64,000 nucleotides of DNA from a bacterium (GTDB lineage Bacteria; Gemmatimonadota; Gemmatimonadetes; Longimicrobiales; RSA9): positions 1 to 64,000 of the forward strand of contig QGVH01000016.1 of assembly GCA_003242735.1 (NCBI GenBank). Direction: 5' to 3'. Below, piece after piece: positions 21,561 to 29,787 of the stretch. Below the pieces are notes generated by a model. It saw only the letters and a list, made by a program, of their open reading frames with translations. It searched no databases and was not told the origin of the DNA. A program made the position numbers and the translations under genes. Within the stretch, counting starts at the first letter, position 1. Each line of letters begins with the position of its first letter.

Positions 21561-21753
21561 GGAGCGCAGTCCTCGCTTCACCAGCGGCCCTCCCGGTGGG
21601 GCTGTTCTCGTTTCCGAGCCGACGTCGTCGAGTCCGCCCCCGTAGTACCCGCCGGCATCGCGGCGGAGCCCCCGGCGCGGGGGATCCGGCGGCCCGCCGG
21701 TCGTTTGGCGTCGGGGCCCGCCGCCGACGGCGGGAGGCGCCCCCTTCGCGCTC

Positions 21754-23058
21754 TCACCGCGCGTCCGCGTACGCCACCCGCGCCCGCACGGCTTCGCCGT
21801 CCAGCCACGCGACCGCCACCGTGCCCCCGCTGGCGGCGACCGCCGGGGCCTGGCCGGCCAGGTCGTCGGCCAGCACGCGCACGCGGGAGCCGTCCAGCCG
21901 CGCGACGGCAATGCGGTGCTGCTCGTCGCGGCGGTCGTCCCACGCGGCGAGGATCGCGCCATCCGGCAGCGCCGCGAGGCGGACGAGGGAGACCGGCACC
22001 CAGCCGCCGGCCAGCAGCGGCCGCGGCGCGCCGAAGCTCGCGCCTCCGTCCAGTGACGCCGCCACATGGATGCCCTGCCGGTCCTCCCGGCCGGTGTACC
22101 ACGCCGCGTGGAGGCGACCCTCGCCGTCCAGCGCCAGCGACGGGCCGGCGTGCGGGCAGCCGGGGATCACCCAGCCGTCGTCGTGCACGCGCACCGGCGC
22201 GGAGAACGTCCGGCCGCCGTCCGTCGAGCGCGCGACCACGATGTCCCGCACGTCGCCCTCGAACACCCGCCGCCACGCCACGAGCACCGTCCCGTCCGGC
22301 GCGACGGCGAGCGACGTGCGGCAGCAGGGGCAGACATCCCGCGCCACGACGACGCCGGGCTCGAACGTGCGCCCGCCATCCGTCGAGCGCGCGACCCGCA
22401 CGTCCGAGGACGGCATCTCCGGCGCGTCGCCGTCCGCGGCTGTGTGTCCGTCACGCCCGCCGTGCCCGCCTTCGTCGGTGATGCCCAGCGCTGCGCGCAC
22501 GCGGTCGCGCTCCCGCGAGTCGATCCAGGAGACGTAGACCGTGCCGTCCGGGGCGACCGCGATGTCATGGAAGGTGTGCGACGACGGCAGTCCACCCGCG
22601 TCGTCGTTGACCGTCACGGCCGGCTCGAACGTCCGCCCGCCATCCGTCGAGCGAGCGAGGCGCAGGTCGCTGGCCGGGAAGCGGCGGCCCTCGACCGGCG
22701 TGTTGTTCTGCCAGAGGACCAGCACGTCGCCGTTGGGCGCCACGGCCACCTGCGCCGGCGCCTGCTCGTGCGGCGCGGCATCGCCCGCGATGTCGTTGAC
22801 CCGCACCGTCGCCCCCACTTCACCCCGTTCGATCCGCGCGAGGTACACGTCCGCGCTGCCCGGCTGCGCGCCGACCCACGCCACGTACACGGTGCCGGTG
22901 CGCGGGTCCACCGCGACCGTCGGGTTGCTCGCGCCGCCGGCCGCCAGCGTGAGCACGGGCCCGAACTCCGGGCCCGTGCGGCCGCAGCCGGCGAGCAGGA
23001 GGAGCGCGGCCGCGGCGGTTGCCGCGACGCGCGCGTGGACGCGTTTGCGGTGCGTCAT
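21754..23058 (-). CDS. Sialidase-like (BNR-repeat) propeller lipoprotein with CPCC motif
   Basis: 434 residues from ATG 23058 (a TTG at 23079 is possible). Lipobox LLAGC (Cys25). Six or seven repeats of the Asp-box type (ARSTDGGRTFEP three times, SLDGGASFGAP once), separated by VAPDGTVYVSW-like strands, form a sialidase-type propeller. No sialidase catalytic Arg triad or Tyr/Glu pair can be seen, so enzymatic sialidase function is unlikely. A short Cys-rich loop VCPCCRTSLAVAPDG near residues 241-246 and a further CPHAG loop near residue 308 are unusual for the fold and could bind a metal. Directly follows the TonB receptor gene (25-base gap). Confidence 0.8.
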   Translation of the reverse strand: MTHRKRVHARVAATAAAALLLLAGCGRTGPEFGPVLTLAAGGASNPTVAVDPRTGTVYVAWVGAQPGSADVYLARIERGEVGATVRVNDIAGDAAPHEQAPAQVAVAPNGDVLVLWQNNTPVEGRRFPASDLRLARSTDGGRTFEPAVTVNDDAGGLPSSHTFHDIAVAPDGTVYVSWIDSRERDRVRAALGITDEGGHGGRDGHTAADGDAPEMPSSDVRVARSTDGGRTFEPGVVVARDVCPCCRTSLAVAPDGTVLVAWRRVFEGDVRDIVVARSTDGGRTFSAPVRVHDDGWVIPGCPHAGPSLALDGEGRLHAAWYTGREDRQGIHVAASLDGGASFGAPRPLLAGGWVPVSLVRLAALPDGAILAAWDDRRDEQHRIAVARLDGSRVRVLADDLAGQAPAVAASGGTVAVAWLDGEAVRARVAYADAR

Positions 23059-23083
23059 CGCGTCGTCGTCTCCGCTCAACGGT

Positions 23084-25417
23084 TCAACGATACTCGATCC
23101 CTGCGTAGAACGTCCGCCCCAATCCCGGCGCGAACTCCTCGCCCCGCGCCTCGGTGTAGCTCGCGAGCTCGGCGTAGCGCGTGTCGAAGAGGTTGGTCAC
23201 GCGGCCGAAGATCCGGAACCGCTCGCTCACCGGCATCTCGGCCCGCAGGTGCACCAGGTCGTGACCGGGGTAGCGGTGCGTGTTCTCCGCGTCCATCCAG
23301 TAACGGCCGATGCGCACCCATTCGAGCATCGCCTTGCCGCCGCGCAGAGCCGCAGGCGACCAGGCGAGCCGCGCGCTGCCGATCTCGCGGGGCGCGCTGT
23401 CCATCTCGTTGCCGCTGTAGTCCAGCCCCTCGCGCGGCTTCCAGACCTCGTAGGTGTGCCGCGCCACGGAGTACGCCACGTCCACGCGCAGCGAGGGGTA
23501 CAGCTCGGCGCCGATCCCCGCCTCGATCCCGGTGTGCAACGTCTCGCCGGCGTTCACCGTCTCGCGGCTGCCGTCCGGGTTGGTGAGCGTCAGGATGTCG
23601 TCCGTCTTGGTCATGCGGTACGCCGCGAGCTCGTAGTCCAAGCGCCCGGCGATACGGCCGCGAACCCCGGCCTCGATGTTCTCGACCTTGACGGGCTCGA
23701 GCCCGAGCGTGTTCTCCGCCTGCCCCTGGCGGAAGACCTGGCCCTGCGAGGGCGCCCGGAAGCCGTGCTGCCACGCGGTGAAGACGTTGAGCGCATCCGA
23801 GATCGTGTAGGTCGCGCCGAGCTTCGGGCTCACGCGCCGGTAGCTCACCTCCGCGTCCGGCGGCCGGCGGTGCTGGCCGGTCGTGACGACGTCGAGCTTG
23901 TTGTGGTAGTCGTAGCCGAGGTCGTCATAGCGCACGCCCGCGGTCAGGTGCAGGCGCTCGACGGGCGTGGACTCCACGTGCAGGTACGGCGAGACGCCGC
24001 GGAACGTGACATCGTAGTCGTAGATCACGTTCCCGAGCGTGTACGACTCGAAGATGGGGCCGTTGCGCACCGGCACGATCGCGCGTTCGAACTGGCGGCC
24101 CGGGCTGATGTCCACGTCCACGCCCGCCACGACCCGGGCGCGCAGCGGCTCGAAGTCCCGCCGCACGTGGGCGAGCAGCCCGAACGACAGGTTCTCGGTC
24201 TCCTGTACGAGCGGGTCGTAGCTCAGCGACCAGTTCGGGATCATCTCCATCGTGTTCCACCGGAAGTACGGCGTGACGGTGACGAGCGTGCGCTCGCCCG
24301 TCCGCTCGTACGCGGCGGAGAGCCGCAGCGCGCCGACCTCCCGGTACGAGATGGGCGTGTAGTTGATCGTGGGGTTGTTCTCGTAGTCGTCGCGCGAGAT
24401 CGCGGATGAGCCGGCGGTCTGCTGGTCGATGCGCGACGCGGTGGCGACCACCCGCAGCTTCCCCTTCTCGCCGACGGGCCGGTCCCACCGCACGGTCGCG
24501 CTCTGGCGGTCGTACGCGGTGCCCTCACGCCAGCCGTCGGTGCGCGAGAGGTTCAGGTCCACGCGCACGCCGTTCCGCCCGAACGTGTTGGAGGCGGAGC
24601 CGAGCAGCCGCGCCCAGCCGTACGAACCGCCCTCCAGGGTGAGCGAGGCCTGCGGCGTCGCCGACGGCGGCCGCGTGGAGACGTTGATCACGCCGCCGAT
24701 CGCGTCGCTGCCGTAGAGCGCGGTGGCCGGCCCCTTGAGCACCTCGATCCGGTCGGCCTGCGGAAGGTTGATCTCGTAGAGCGCGTTGTGGTTGAAGAAC
24801 CCGGTGGAACGCGTGGGGATGCCGTCCTCCAGGTAGAGGTAGACCGGGTTCGTGGTCTGCGGCTGGCGGATCGCCGCCATGTGGCCCTCGCCGCCGGTCT
24901 GGTTGACCCACACGCCGGGCACCTGGCCCAGCACCTCGGACGGATGCGCGGGCCGCGTCTCCCGCAACGCCTCGCCCGAGACGACGCCGACCGACGCCGC
25001 GATCTCGCTGCGACGCTGGGCCTCGCGGCTCACGCTGACCACGAACTGCTCGAGGCTCAGTGCGTTGATGGCGAGCCGGAAGTCGGCGACGACCTCGGCG
25101 CCGGCGGTCACGGTGACAGTGCGGCGGGCAGGCGCGCGGCCGAGCAGCTCCGTGACCACCGTGTAGCGGCCCGGCGGCACATCGGTGAAGCGGTAGCGGC
25201 CTTCGGCGTCCGTGTACGTGAAGCGGTCCAGCTCCTGGATGCCGACGCGCACGTCGGCCACCGGCTGGTTGGAGTCCGCGTCGGTGACGGTGCCGGCGAT
25301 GGTGCCGGTCGTCTGGGCGGCGACGGGCGCCGGCGTGAAGACACCGAGCGCGGCCGCGCCACATGCAAGGGATGCGATCACCGCGCGCAGGGCGGCGGCG
25401 AGTCGGTTTCGAGGCAT
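23084..25417 (-). CDS. TonB-dependent outer-membrane receptor
   Basis: 777 residues. Signal peptide, then a CarboxypepD_reg-like domain (about 38-115), a plug domain (about 135-235, with LYLEDGIPTRSTGF and ADRIEVLKGPATALYGSDAIGGVINV) and a beta barrel of about 530 residues ending in an aromatic strand (FYAGIEYR). The barrel contains STLTNPDGSRETVNAGETLHTGIEAG and a terminal GRTFYAGI, usual for cobalamin/siderophore/metal receptors. Substrate is not certain; its neighbours (His/Cys-rich peptide upstream, CPCC propeller and TlpA downstream) suggest a transition metal, perhaps copper. ATG at 25417 follows GGGGAGGAAACGGG. Confidence 0.9.
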   Translation of the reverse strand: MPRNRLAAALRAVIASLACGAAALGVFTPAPVAAQTTGTIAGTVTDADSNQPVADVRVGIQELDRFTYTDAEGRYRFTDVPPGRYTVVTELLGRAPARRTVTVTAGAEVVADFRLAINALSLEQFVVSVSREAQRRSEIAASVGVVSGEALRETRPAHPSEVLGQVPGVWVNQTGGEGHMAAIRQPQTTNPVYLYLEDGIPTRSTGFFNHNALYEINLPQADRIEVLKGPATALYGSDAIGGVINVSTRPPSATPQASLTLEGGSYGWARLLGSASNTFGRNGVRVDLNLSRTDGWREGTAYDRQSATVRWDRPVGEKGKLRVVATASRIDQQTAGSSAISRDDYENNPTINYTPISYREVGALRLSAAYERTGERTLVTVTPYFRWNTMEMIPNWSLSYDPLVQETENLSFGLLAHVRRDFEPLRARVVAGVDVDISPGRQFERAIVPVRNGPIFESYTLGNVIYDYDVTFRGVSPYLHVESTPVERLHLTAGVRYDDLGYDYHNKLDVVTTGQHRRPPDAEVSYRRVSPKLGATYTISDALNVFTAWQHGFRAPSQGQVFRQGQAENTLGLEPVKVENIEAGVRGRIAGRLDYELAAYRMTKTDDILTLTNPDGSRETVNAGETLHTGIEAGIGAELYPSLRVDVAYSVARHTYEVWKPREGLDYSGNEMDSAPREIGSARLAWSPAALRGGKAMLEWVRIGRYWMDAENTHRYPGHDLVHLRAEMPVSERFRIFGRVTNLFDTRYAELASYTEARGEEFAPGLGRTFYAGIEYR

Positions 25418-25548
25418 GATCCCGTTTCCTCCCCACATCTGTCGAATGCGCGTTCGTCGGCCCAGGGCGACCGGGCCGCGCGGATGGGTGGCGGCCGGAC
25501 GCACGGGCGCTCCACGGCGTCCGTCAGCGGACGGCTGACGTCAGGCGA

Positions 25549-25977
25549 TCAGGCGATGCGGGGAGGTGCGGTGGCGTAGGGGATGGAGTGTGGCTGTGCC
25601 ACGACCCGCGGGGCCAGCGGTGCATCGAGCAACGGCCGCGAAGGCGCCGGCGGGAGGCGCAGGAACAGGACCGCAACGCTCGGCGTGGGCAGCGAGACCG
25701 CGGTGGCAGTCTGGCACGCGCCCATGCACGTACACGCGCCGTGCCCCCTGTCCTCGCCGTGGCCGGGATGCACCACGCCGACCTCCGTACCGGCCCCCGA
25801 GCCGCCGTGGTGCGACGCATCGTGCCCGGACGACCCATCCACGACCGCCGCTGCGCCGCCCGGCACCACGTCGTGATGCGGGCAGTGGAGCGCCCCGGCG
25901 CCCGCCTCGACGCGCGCCAGGACGAAAGCGACGCCGAGGACGAAGCCGAAGATGGAGCGTACGAGCGAGCGCGTCAT
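25549..25977 (-). CDS. Small exported His/Cys-rich protein (DUF2946-like)
   Basis: 142 residues. Hydrophobic N-terminus (IFGFVLGVAFVLARVEA, 9-25). The middle is a metal-ligand-dense segment: HCPHHD (31-36), GHDASHHGG (51-59), HPGHGEDRGHGACTCMGACQT (70-90), i.e. ten or so His and four Cys. The tail is Pro/Leu-rich. Short exported proteins of this type, including DUF2946 proteins, occur next to copper receptors. First gene of the row ending in TlpA: gap 131 bases to the receptor. Start ATG 25977; the frame upstream of it carries on but without a signal. Function inferred from composition and place. Confidence 0.65.
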   Translation of the reverse strand: MTRSLVRSIFGFVLGVAFVLARVEAGAGALHCPHHDVVPGGAAAVVDGSSGHDASHHGGSGAGTEVGVVHPGHGEDRGHGACTCMGACQTATAVSLPTPSVAVLFLRLPPAPSRPLLDAPLAPRVVAQPHSIPYATAPPRIA

Positions 25978-26735
25978 ACGGCTGGTTGCCGGCCGGCTGG
26001 CCGGGCCCAGGGTGACCTGTATTTCGCCAAAGATGTAACGACGAGCGGCTGAGGGCAATGGGGCAGCCGCCCCCCGGCCGAGCAGGGTGACCACGGCCTG
26101 GCGACCGCGACGCTCCGGCGGCGAGCGCGGTCTTTCTCGGCGCAGCCAGCCTTCGCGTGGCCCTCGTCGGCGCTGTCATCCTCCGCGCGAGGGCAAGGCC
26201 AGCGACACGAGAGGAGCGGTCACGGCGGCGCCGGGGCAGGACCAGCGCCGGCGGCGCGAGGACGGCGGCACAGGGGCGGCGCGAGCGGCAACCGCGGCGG
26301 GAGACGCGCCGTTGCGTTGCTCCCGCACGTCCTCACCGACAGCGACCCCACGTCGCGCAGCCCCGCCTCGTCGGCTCCGGGCTTCCCGCCAGCCGGGCGC
26401 ACGGCCCGGACCGGCGCGGCCAACTTCCATGCTCGCAGAGCCCTACGGCGTCGCTGTCGGGACTTCGCCGCGTCTGGCGCGGCCAACTTCCACGGCCCCG
26501 TCATGGGCGGGCGGTGCGTGGGGGACTTCGCCGCGCCGGACGCGGCCAACATCCAACCCCGCTCGCCCGTGCCGCGGTGTGTGTGGGGGCTTCGCCACGT
26601 CCCGCCCCCGGACCAACCGTGCGCCGCGCACCCGCCCCCGGCGCAACGAGGCCTGTCGCGGCGAGCCCCGGGCCCCGGCGGGCGCCGCGTGACGCCGCCC
26701 GCCGGGACGCGGGCGAGGCGGATGCGGCGCCCGCC
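25978..26735. other. Long gene-less stretch with 63-bp repeats
   Basis: 758 bases without a protein that can be defended. 25978-26395 holds only frames of low-complexity Arg/Pro/Ala/Gly. 26398-26600 holds the imperfect 63-bp tandem repeats. 26600-26735 precedes the stop of the isocitrate dehydrogenase gene. Confidence 0.5.
26398..26603. repeat. Imperfect 63-bp tandem repeat, about three copies plus fragments
   Basis: The core GCGGCCAACWTCCA occurs at 26416, 26479 and 26542, exactly 63 bases apart, each preceded (in the two inner copies) by GACTTCGCCGCGYCNGG at 26461 and 26524. A decayed fourth start (GGCTTCGCCACGTC) is at about 26588. The 63-base period is a multiple of three, but the translations in every frame are Arg/Ala/Pro-rich and carry no start or signal. 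Could be a dispersed genomic repeat or the remains of a repetitive coding gene. Confidence 0.75.
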
Positions 26736-27749
26736 TCAGAGCGCCGCGATCACCGCGTCCGTGAACTCTTTCGTCGTCGCCGTCCCACCGAGGTCGCGTG
26801 TGAGCACGCGGCCCTCCCGGATGGTCGTCTCGAGGGCGCGGCGGATGCGTGCCGCCACGTCGCCCTGGCCGATGTGCTCCAGCATCATGCAGCCGGCCAG
26901 CACCGTGGCGGTGGGGTTGGCGATCCCCTGGCCCGCGATGTCCGGCGCGGAGCCGTGCACGGGCTCGAAGATCGCCGCGTGACGGCCGATGTTGGCGCCG
27001 GGGGCCAGGCCGAGTCCGCCGACGAGGCCGGCCATGAGGTCGCTCAGGATGTCCCCGAACATGTTCTCCATCACCAGCACGTCGAACTGGTGAGGGTTCA
27101 GCACGAGGTGCATCGCGGTCGCGTCGATGATGCGGTCCTCGAACTCGACGCGGCCGGCGTACTCCTCGGCGATCTTGCGGCCGACCTCGAGGAACAGGCC
27201 CTGGGTGAACTTCAGGATGTTGGCCTTGTGGGCCAGCGTCACCTTCCTGCGCCCGTGCTTGAGCGCGTACTCGAAGGCGTAGCGGACGATGCGCTCGGCG
27301 CCGTAGCGGGTCACGATCATCACCGACTCGGCGGCGGCCTTGGGGTCGTCGCCCATGCCGATGTAGTGCTCGACGCCGACGTAGAGCCCTTCCGTGTTCT
27401 CGCGGATCAGGACCAGGTCGATGTCCTCGTAGCGGCCGCCGGGCACCAGGGTGCGCGCGGGGCGGACGTTGGCGTAGAGGTCGAACTCCTTGCGGAGCGC
27501 GACGTTGATCGAGCGGAACCCGGTGCCGACCGGCGTGGTGAGCGGCCCCTTGAGGGCGACGCGGTTCTTCCGGATCGATTCGAGCGTGGCGTCCGGGAGC
27601 GGCGGCAGCGAGGCCTCGATGGCGGTGATCCCGGCGATCTGGCGGTCCCATTCGATCGCGGCGCCGGCCGCATCGATGATGCGGACGGCGGCCTCGGTGA
27701 CGTCCGGGCCGATCCCATCGCCGGGAATCAGCGTGACGGTCTGTTTCAT
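26736..27749 (-). CDS. NAD-type isocitrate dehydrogenase (isocitrate/isopropylmalate family)
   Basis: 337 residues. Isocitrate/isopropylmalate dehydrogenase family: [13 protein letters not shown] at the N-terminus, the substrate-helix Arg residues in [33 protein letters not shown], Lys/Tyr region [17 protein letters not shown], and the C-terminal cofactor loop [24 protein letters not shown]. The SINVALRK...LYANVRPAR sequence is the NAD-type isocitrate dehydrogenase pattern (mitochondrial IDH3-like and archaeal/bacterial IDH), rather than LeuB. The TCA-cycle step isocitrate to 2-oxoglutarate. ATG at 27749 overlaps the stop of the preceding lipoprotein (ATGA). Confidence 0.9.
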   Translation of the reverse strand: MKQTVTLIPGDGIGPDVTEAAVRIIDAAGAAIEWDRQIAGITAIEASLPPLPDATLESIRKNRVALKGPLTTPVGTGFRSINVALRKEFDLYANVRPARTLVPGGRYEDIDLVLIRENTEGLYVGVEHYIGMGDDPKAAAESVMIVTRYGAERIVRYAFEYALKHGRRKVTLAHKANILKFTQGLFLEVGRKIAEEYAGRVEFEDRIIDATAMHLVLNPHQFDVLVMENMFGDILSDLMAGLVGGLGLAPGANIGRHAAIFEPVHGSAPDIAGQGIANPTATVLAGCMMLEHIGQGDVAARIRRALETTIREGRVLTRDLGGTATTKEFTDAVIAAL

Positions 27750-28270
27750 CGTTGGTGTTCCGGGACGTAGGTCGGGTTGTAGCGATACTCGGTGTGCCGC
27801 TCGCCCCACTCGACCAGGTCTTCCAGCCGCGACGGCCGTCGCGTGCCCTCCTCGAGGGCGAGGCCGAGCAGGTTGATCGAGCGGCGCCACAGGATATCGC
27901 TCAGCGCGTCTCGCTTCAACGTCGCGCGCGCGACCTCGACGTCGCCGGGCGCGAGCGTGATGACGCGGACGGCGGCCACGCCCCCGTACGCCTCGAACAG
28001 GTCGCGGGTTCCCGGTGTGAAGAGATAGACGTAGGGTCCGACGCGGGCCCAGAGAGAGCCGCCGCGGCGGAGCTGGCTTTCGGGCTGGCGGATGCGGACT
28101 TCGACGACGTTCCCGCTCACCTCCACGCCGATCAGGCCGGCCGCGCCCTTGTAGTAAGCGGCGGCCTCCTCGGCCGTGGGGATGGGCGCCTCGCGCCGCA
28201 GGAGGTCGCACGCCGGGGCGAGCGCGGCGACGGCGAGGGCCGCGAGCCAGGCGGAGATCGAGCGACGCAT
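27746..28270 (-). CDS. Lipoprotein of unknown function
   Basis: 174 residues, signal peptide with lipobox (ALAPAC, Cys21), then an alpha/beta domain with YYKGAAGLIGVEVSGNVVEVRI, RVGPYVYLFTPGTRDLFEAYGGVAAVRVITLAPGDVEVARATLKR, and a helical end, DILWRRSINLLGLALEEGTRRPSRLEDLVEWGE. No family recognised. Overlaps the isocitrate dehydrogenase gene by 4 bases; 8-base gap to the lipoprotein upstream, so part of a tight operon. Confidence 0.75.
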   Translation of the reverse strand: MRRSISAWLAALAVAALAPACDLLRREAPIPTAEEAAAYYKGAAGLIGVEVSGNVVEVRIRQPESQLRRGGSLWARVGPYVYLFTPGTRDLFEAYGGVAAVRVITLAPGDVEVARATLKRDALSDILWRRSINLLGLALEEGTRRPSRLEDLVEWGERHTEYRYNPTYVPEHQR

Positions 28271-28278
28271 GGGGCGCC

Positions 28279-28914
28279 TCACGGGAACAGGGCCCGGGCG
28301 AGGGCCTGTGCGGCGCTGGCGGCGGTGGCTTGGGCGCCGGCGGGGCCGGGCTCGCTCGCCACGACGCCGAACCAGTGCACCCGGCCGTCGGTGCAGTCGA
28401 TGACGGTCGCCGCCAGCTCGAGCCGCCCGGGCTGGCCGTCCGGGCCGGGCCGGTACGCCGCCGATGTGGGGATCAGCGCGAAGCGCGCGTCGACCAGCGC
28501 GCCGAGGCGGACCAGGTCGCCGAAGAGCGGGTCGCCGACGCGTTGGACCTGCGCGTAGCGGAACACGGCGACGTCGAGGCTCGAGAGGTCGATGCCCAGA
28601 CCGGGCGAGCGGGCAAGGACCTCCCGGAGCCGCTCCGGCAGGACCCAGCGCACGCCGGCGCCGCGCTCGGGCAGCCAGTAGGCCAGCTCGGCGTCCAGTT
28701 GCTCGCCCGCGGCGCCCCCGTCCACCGTGGGGAGCCGCGCGTAGCCGGCGTCCTGGAGCGGCAGGAGCATGACGGTCGCGCCGGAGAGGAAGGGCGGCGG
28801 CGGCGGTGCATCGGGCGTGGGCGGCGCCTGGCGCCGGCCGCCGCATGCGGCCAGCGCGGCGGCCGCGAGCGCCGCGACGAGCGGGCGAACCCAGCGCCGG
28901 CCCGCGCGCTCCAT
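28279..28914 (-). CDS. Lipoprotein of unknown function
   Basis: 211 residues. Lipobox LAACG (Cys24), then a Pro-rich linker (APPTPDAPPPPP) and a globular domain (VMLLPLQDAGYARLPTVDGG, LDAELAYWLPERGAGVRWVLPERLREVLARSPGLGIDLSSLDVAVFRYAQVQRVGDPLFGDLVRLGALVDARFALIP). The pattern resembles lipoproteins that act on assembly of adhesins/TolB-like N-domains (beta-alpha units with an exposed VLPERLREVL helix). No assignment. Its ATG shares one base with the stop of the enoyl-CoA hydratase gene. Confidence 0.7.
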   Translation of the reverse strand: MERAGRRWVRPLVAALAAAALAACGGRRQAPPTPDAPPPPPFLSGATVMLLPLQDAGYARLPTVDGGAAGEQLDAELAYWLPERGAGVRWVLPERLREVLARSPGLGIDLSSLDVAVFRYAQVQRVGDPLFGDLVRLGALVDARFALIPTSAAYRPGPDGQPGRLELAATVIDCTDGRVHWFGVVASEPGPAGAQATAASAAQALARALFP

Positions 28915-29681
28915 CACCGGTTCCTCCACACCGCCTCCCTGCCTTCGCGGTACGCCCGCAGCCCCTCTTCCGCGTCCTGCAGCTCCATCAGGTCTCTCAG
29001 GTAGAGGTTCTGCACCTTGTACAGCGCCTCCTCGTAGGTCGAGTAGTAGGCCTCGTACTGCGCCCGCTTGGCGAGCTGGAGCACCGGTCCGCTGCTGCGC
29101 GTCAGCTCGGCGAGGAAGCCCTGCAGCCCGGCCTCGAACTCGGCGGGCGGGAACAGCCGGTTGATCAACCCGTACCGCTCCAGCTCCGCGGCGGGAATGT
29201 CGTTGCCCGTGAGAATCCACTCCATCGCGCGCCGTCGCGGCGTCACCCGCGGCAGGATGATGCACGCAATCGGCGGGAAGATGCCGTGCCGGACCTCCGG
29301 CAGCGCGAAACGCGCGTCCGTCGCGGCCACGATGAGGTTGCAGCCGAGCGCCAGCTCGAAACCGCCGCCCACCGCGTTGCCCTCGATCGCCGCGATCGAG
29401 ACGACGTCCATCATCCGCAGCGTCTCGAATACGCGGCTGTAGACCTGGACCAGGCGCTGCAGCCGGTTCTTCACGTGCTCACGGAGGTCCAACCCCTCGC
29501 AGAAGTTGCCCCCTGCTCCTCGCAGCACCAGCACCTCGACGGCCGCGTCGTTGCGGATCCGCAGGAGCGCATCCGCGATCTCCTCGATCATGTCGATGTC
29601 CAGGAGGTTCCGCGGAGGCCGGTGCAACGTCATCGTTGCCACGGGGTGCCGGATCTCGATCTTCAGGTTCCGGTAGTCCAT
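28914..29681 (-). CDS. Enoyl-CoA hydratase/isomerase family protein
   Basis: 255 residues with the crotonase fold: first strand-helix MTLHRPPRNLLDIDMIEEIADAL, oxyanion-hole loop GAGGNFCEGLDLREHV and IEGNAVGGGFELALGCNLIVAA, and the acidic PEVRHGIFPP segment. The phrase FCEGLDLREH and the helix KNRLQRLVQVYSRVFETLRMMDVVSIA resemble cyclohexa-1,5-diene-1-carbonyl-CoA hydratase-type enzymes more than fatty-acid hydratases, though that is a weak judgement. Product would act on an enoyl-CoA in the cytosol. First of a four-gene row with two lipoproteins and an isocitrate dehydrogenase, an odd grouping. Confidence 0.8.
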   Translation of the reverse strand: MDYRNLKIEIRHPVATMTLHRPPRNLLDIDMIEEIADALLRIRNDAAVEVLVLRGAGGNFCEGLDLREHVKNRLQRLVQVYSRVFETLRMMDVVSIAAIEGNAVGGGFELALGCNLIVAATDARFALPEVRHGIFPPIACIILPRVTPRRRAMEWILTGNDIPAAELERYGLINRLFPPAEFEAGLQGFLAELTRSSGPVLQLAKRAQYEAYYSTYEEALYKVQNLYLRDLMELQDAEEGLRAYREGREAVWRNR

Positions 29682-29787
29682 GGGTCCACCACGCGGTCGA
29701 AGGTCGCTGCGATGACGCCGCCGGCCGTGCGCCCCCGCGGCGGCCAGGCCTTCGCGGGCGCGCACGCGGCGTCCGGTTGTCCAACGG

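Noticed and set aside
26087-26692. Plus-strand open frame of about 200 codons
   Set aside because: Arg/Pro/Ala/Thr-rich throughout, no signal, no RBS, and it reads through the 63-bp repeats.
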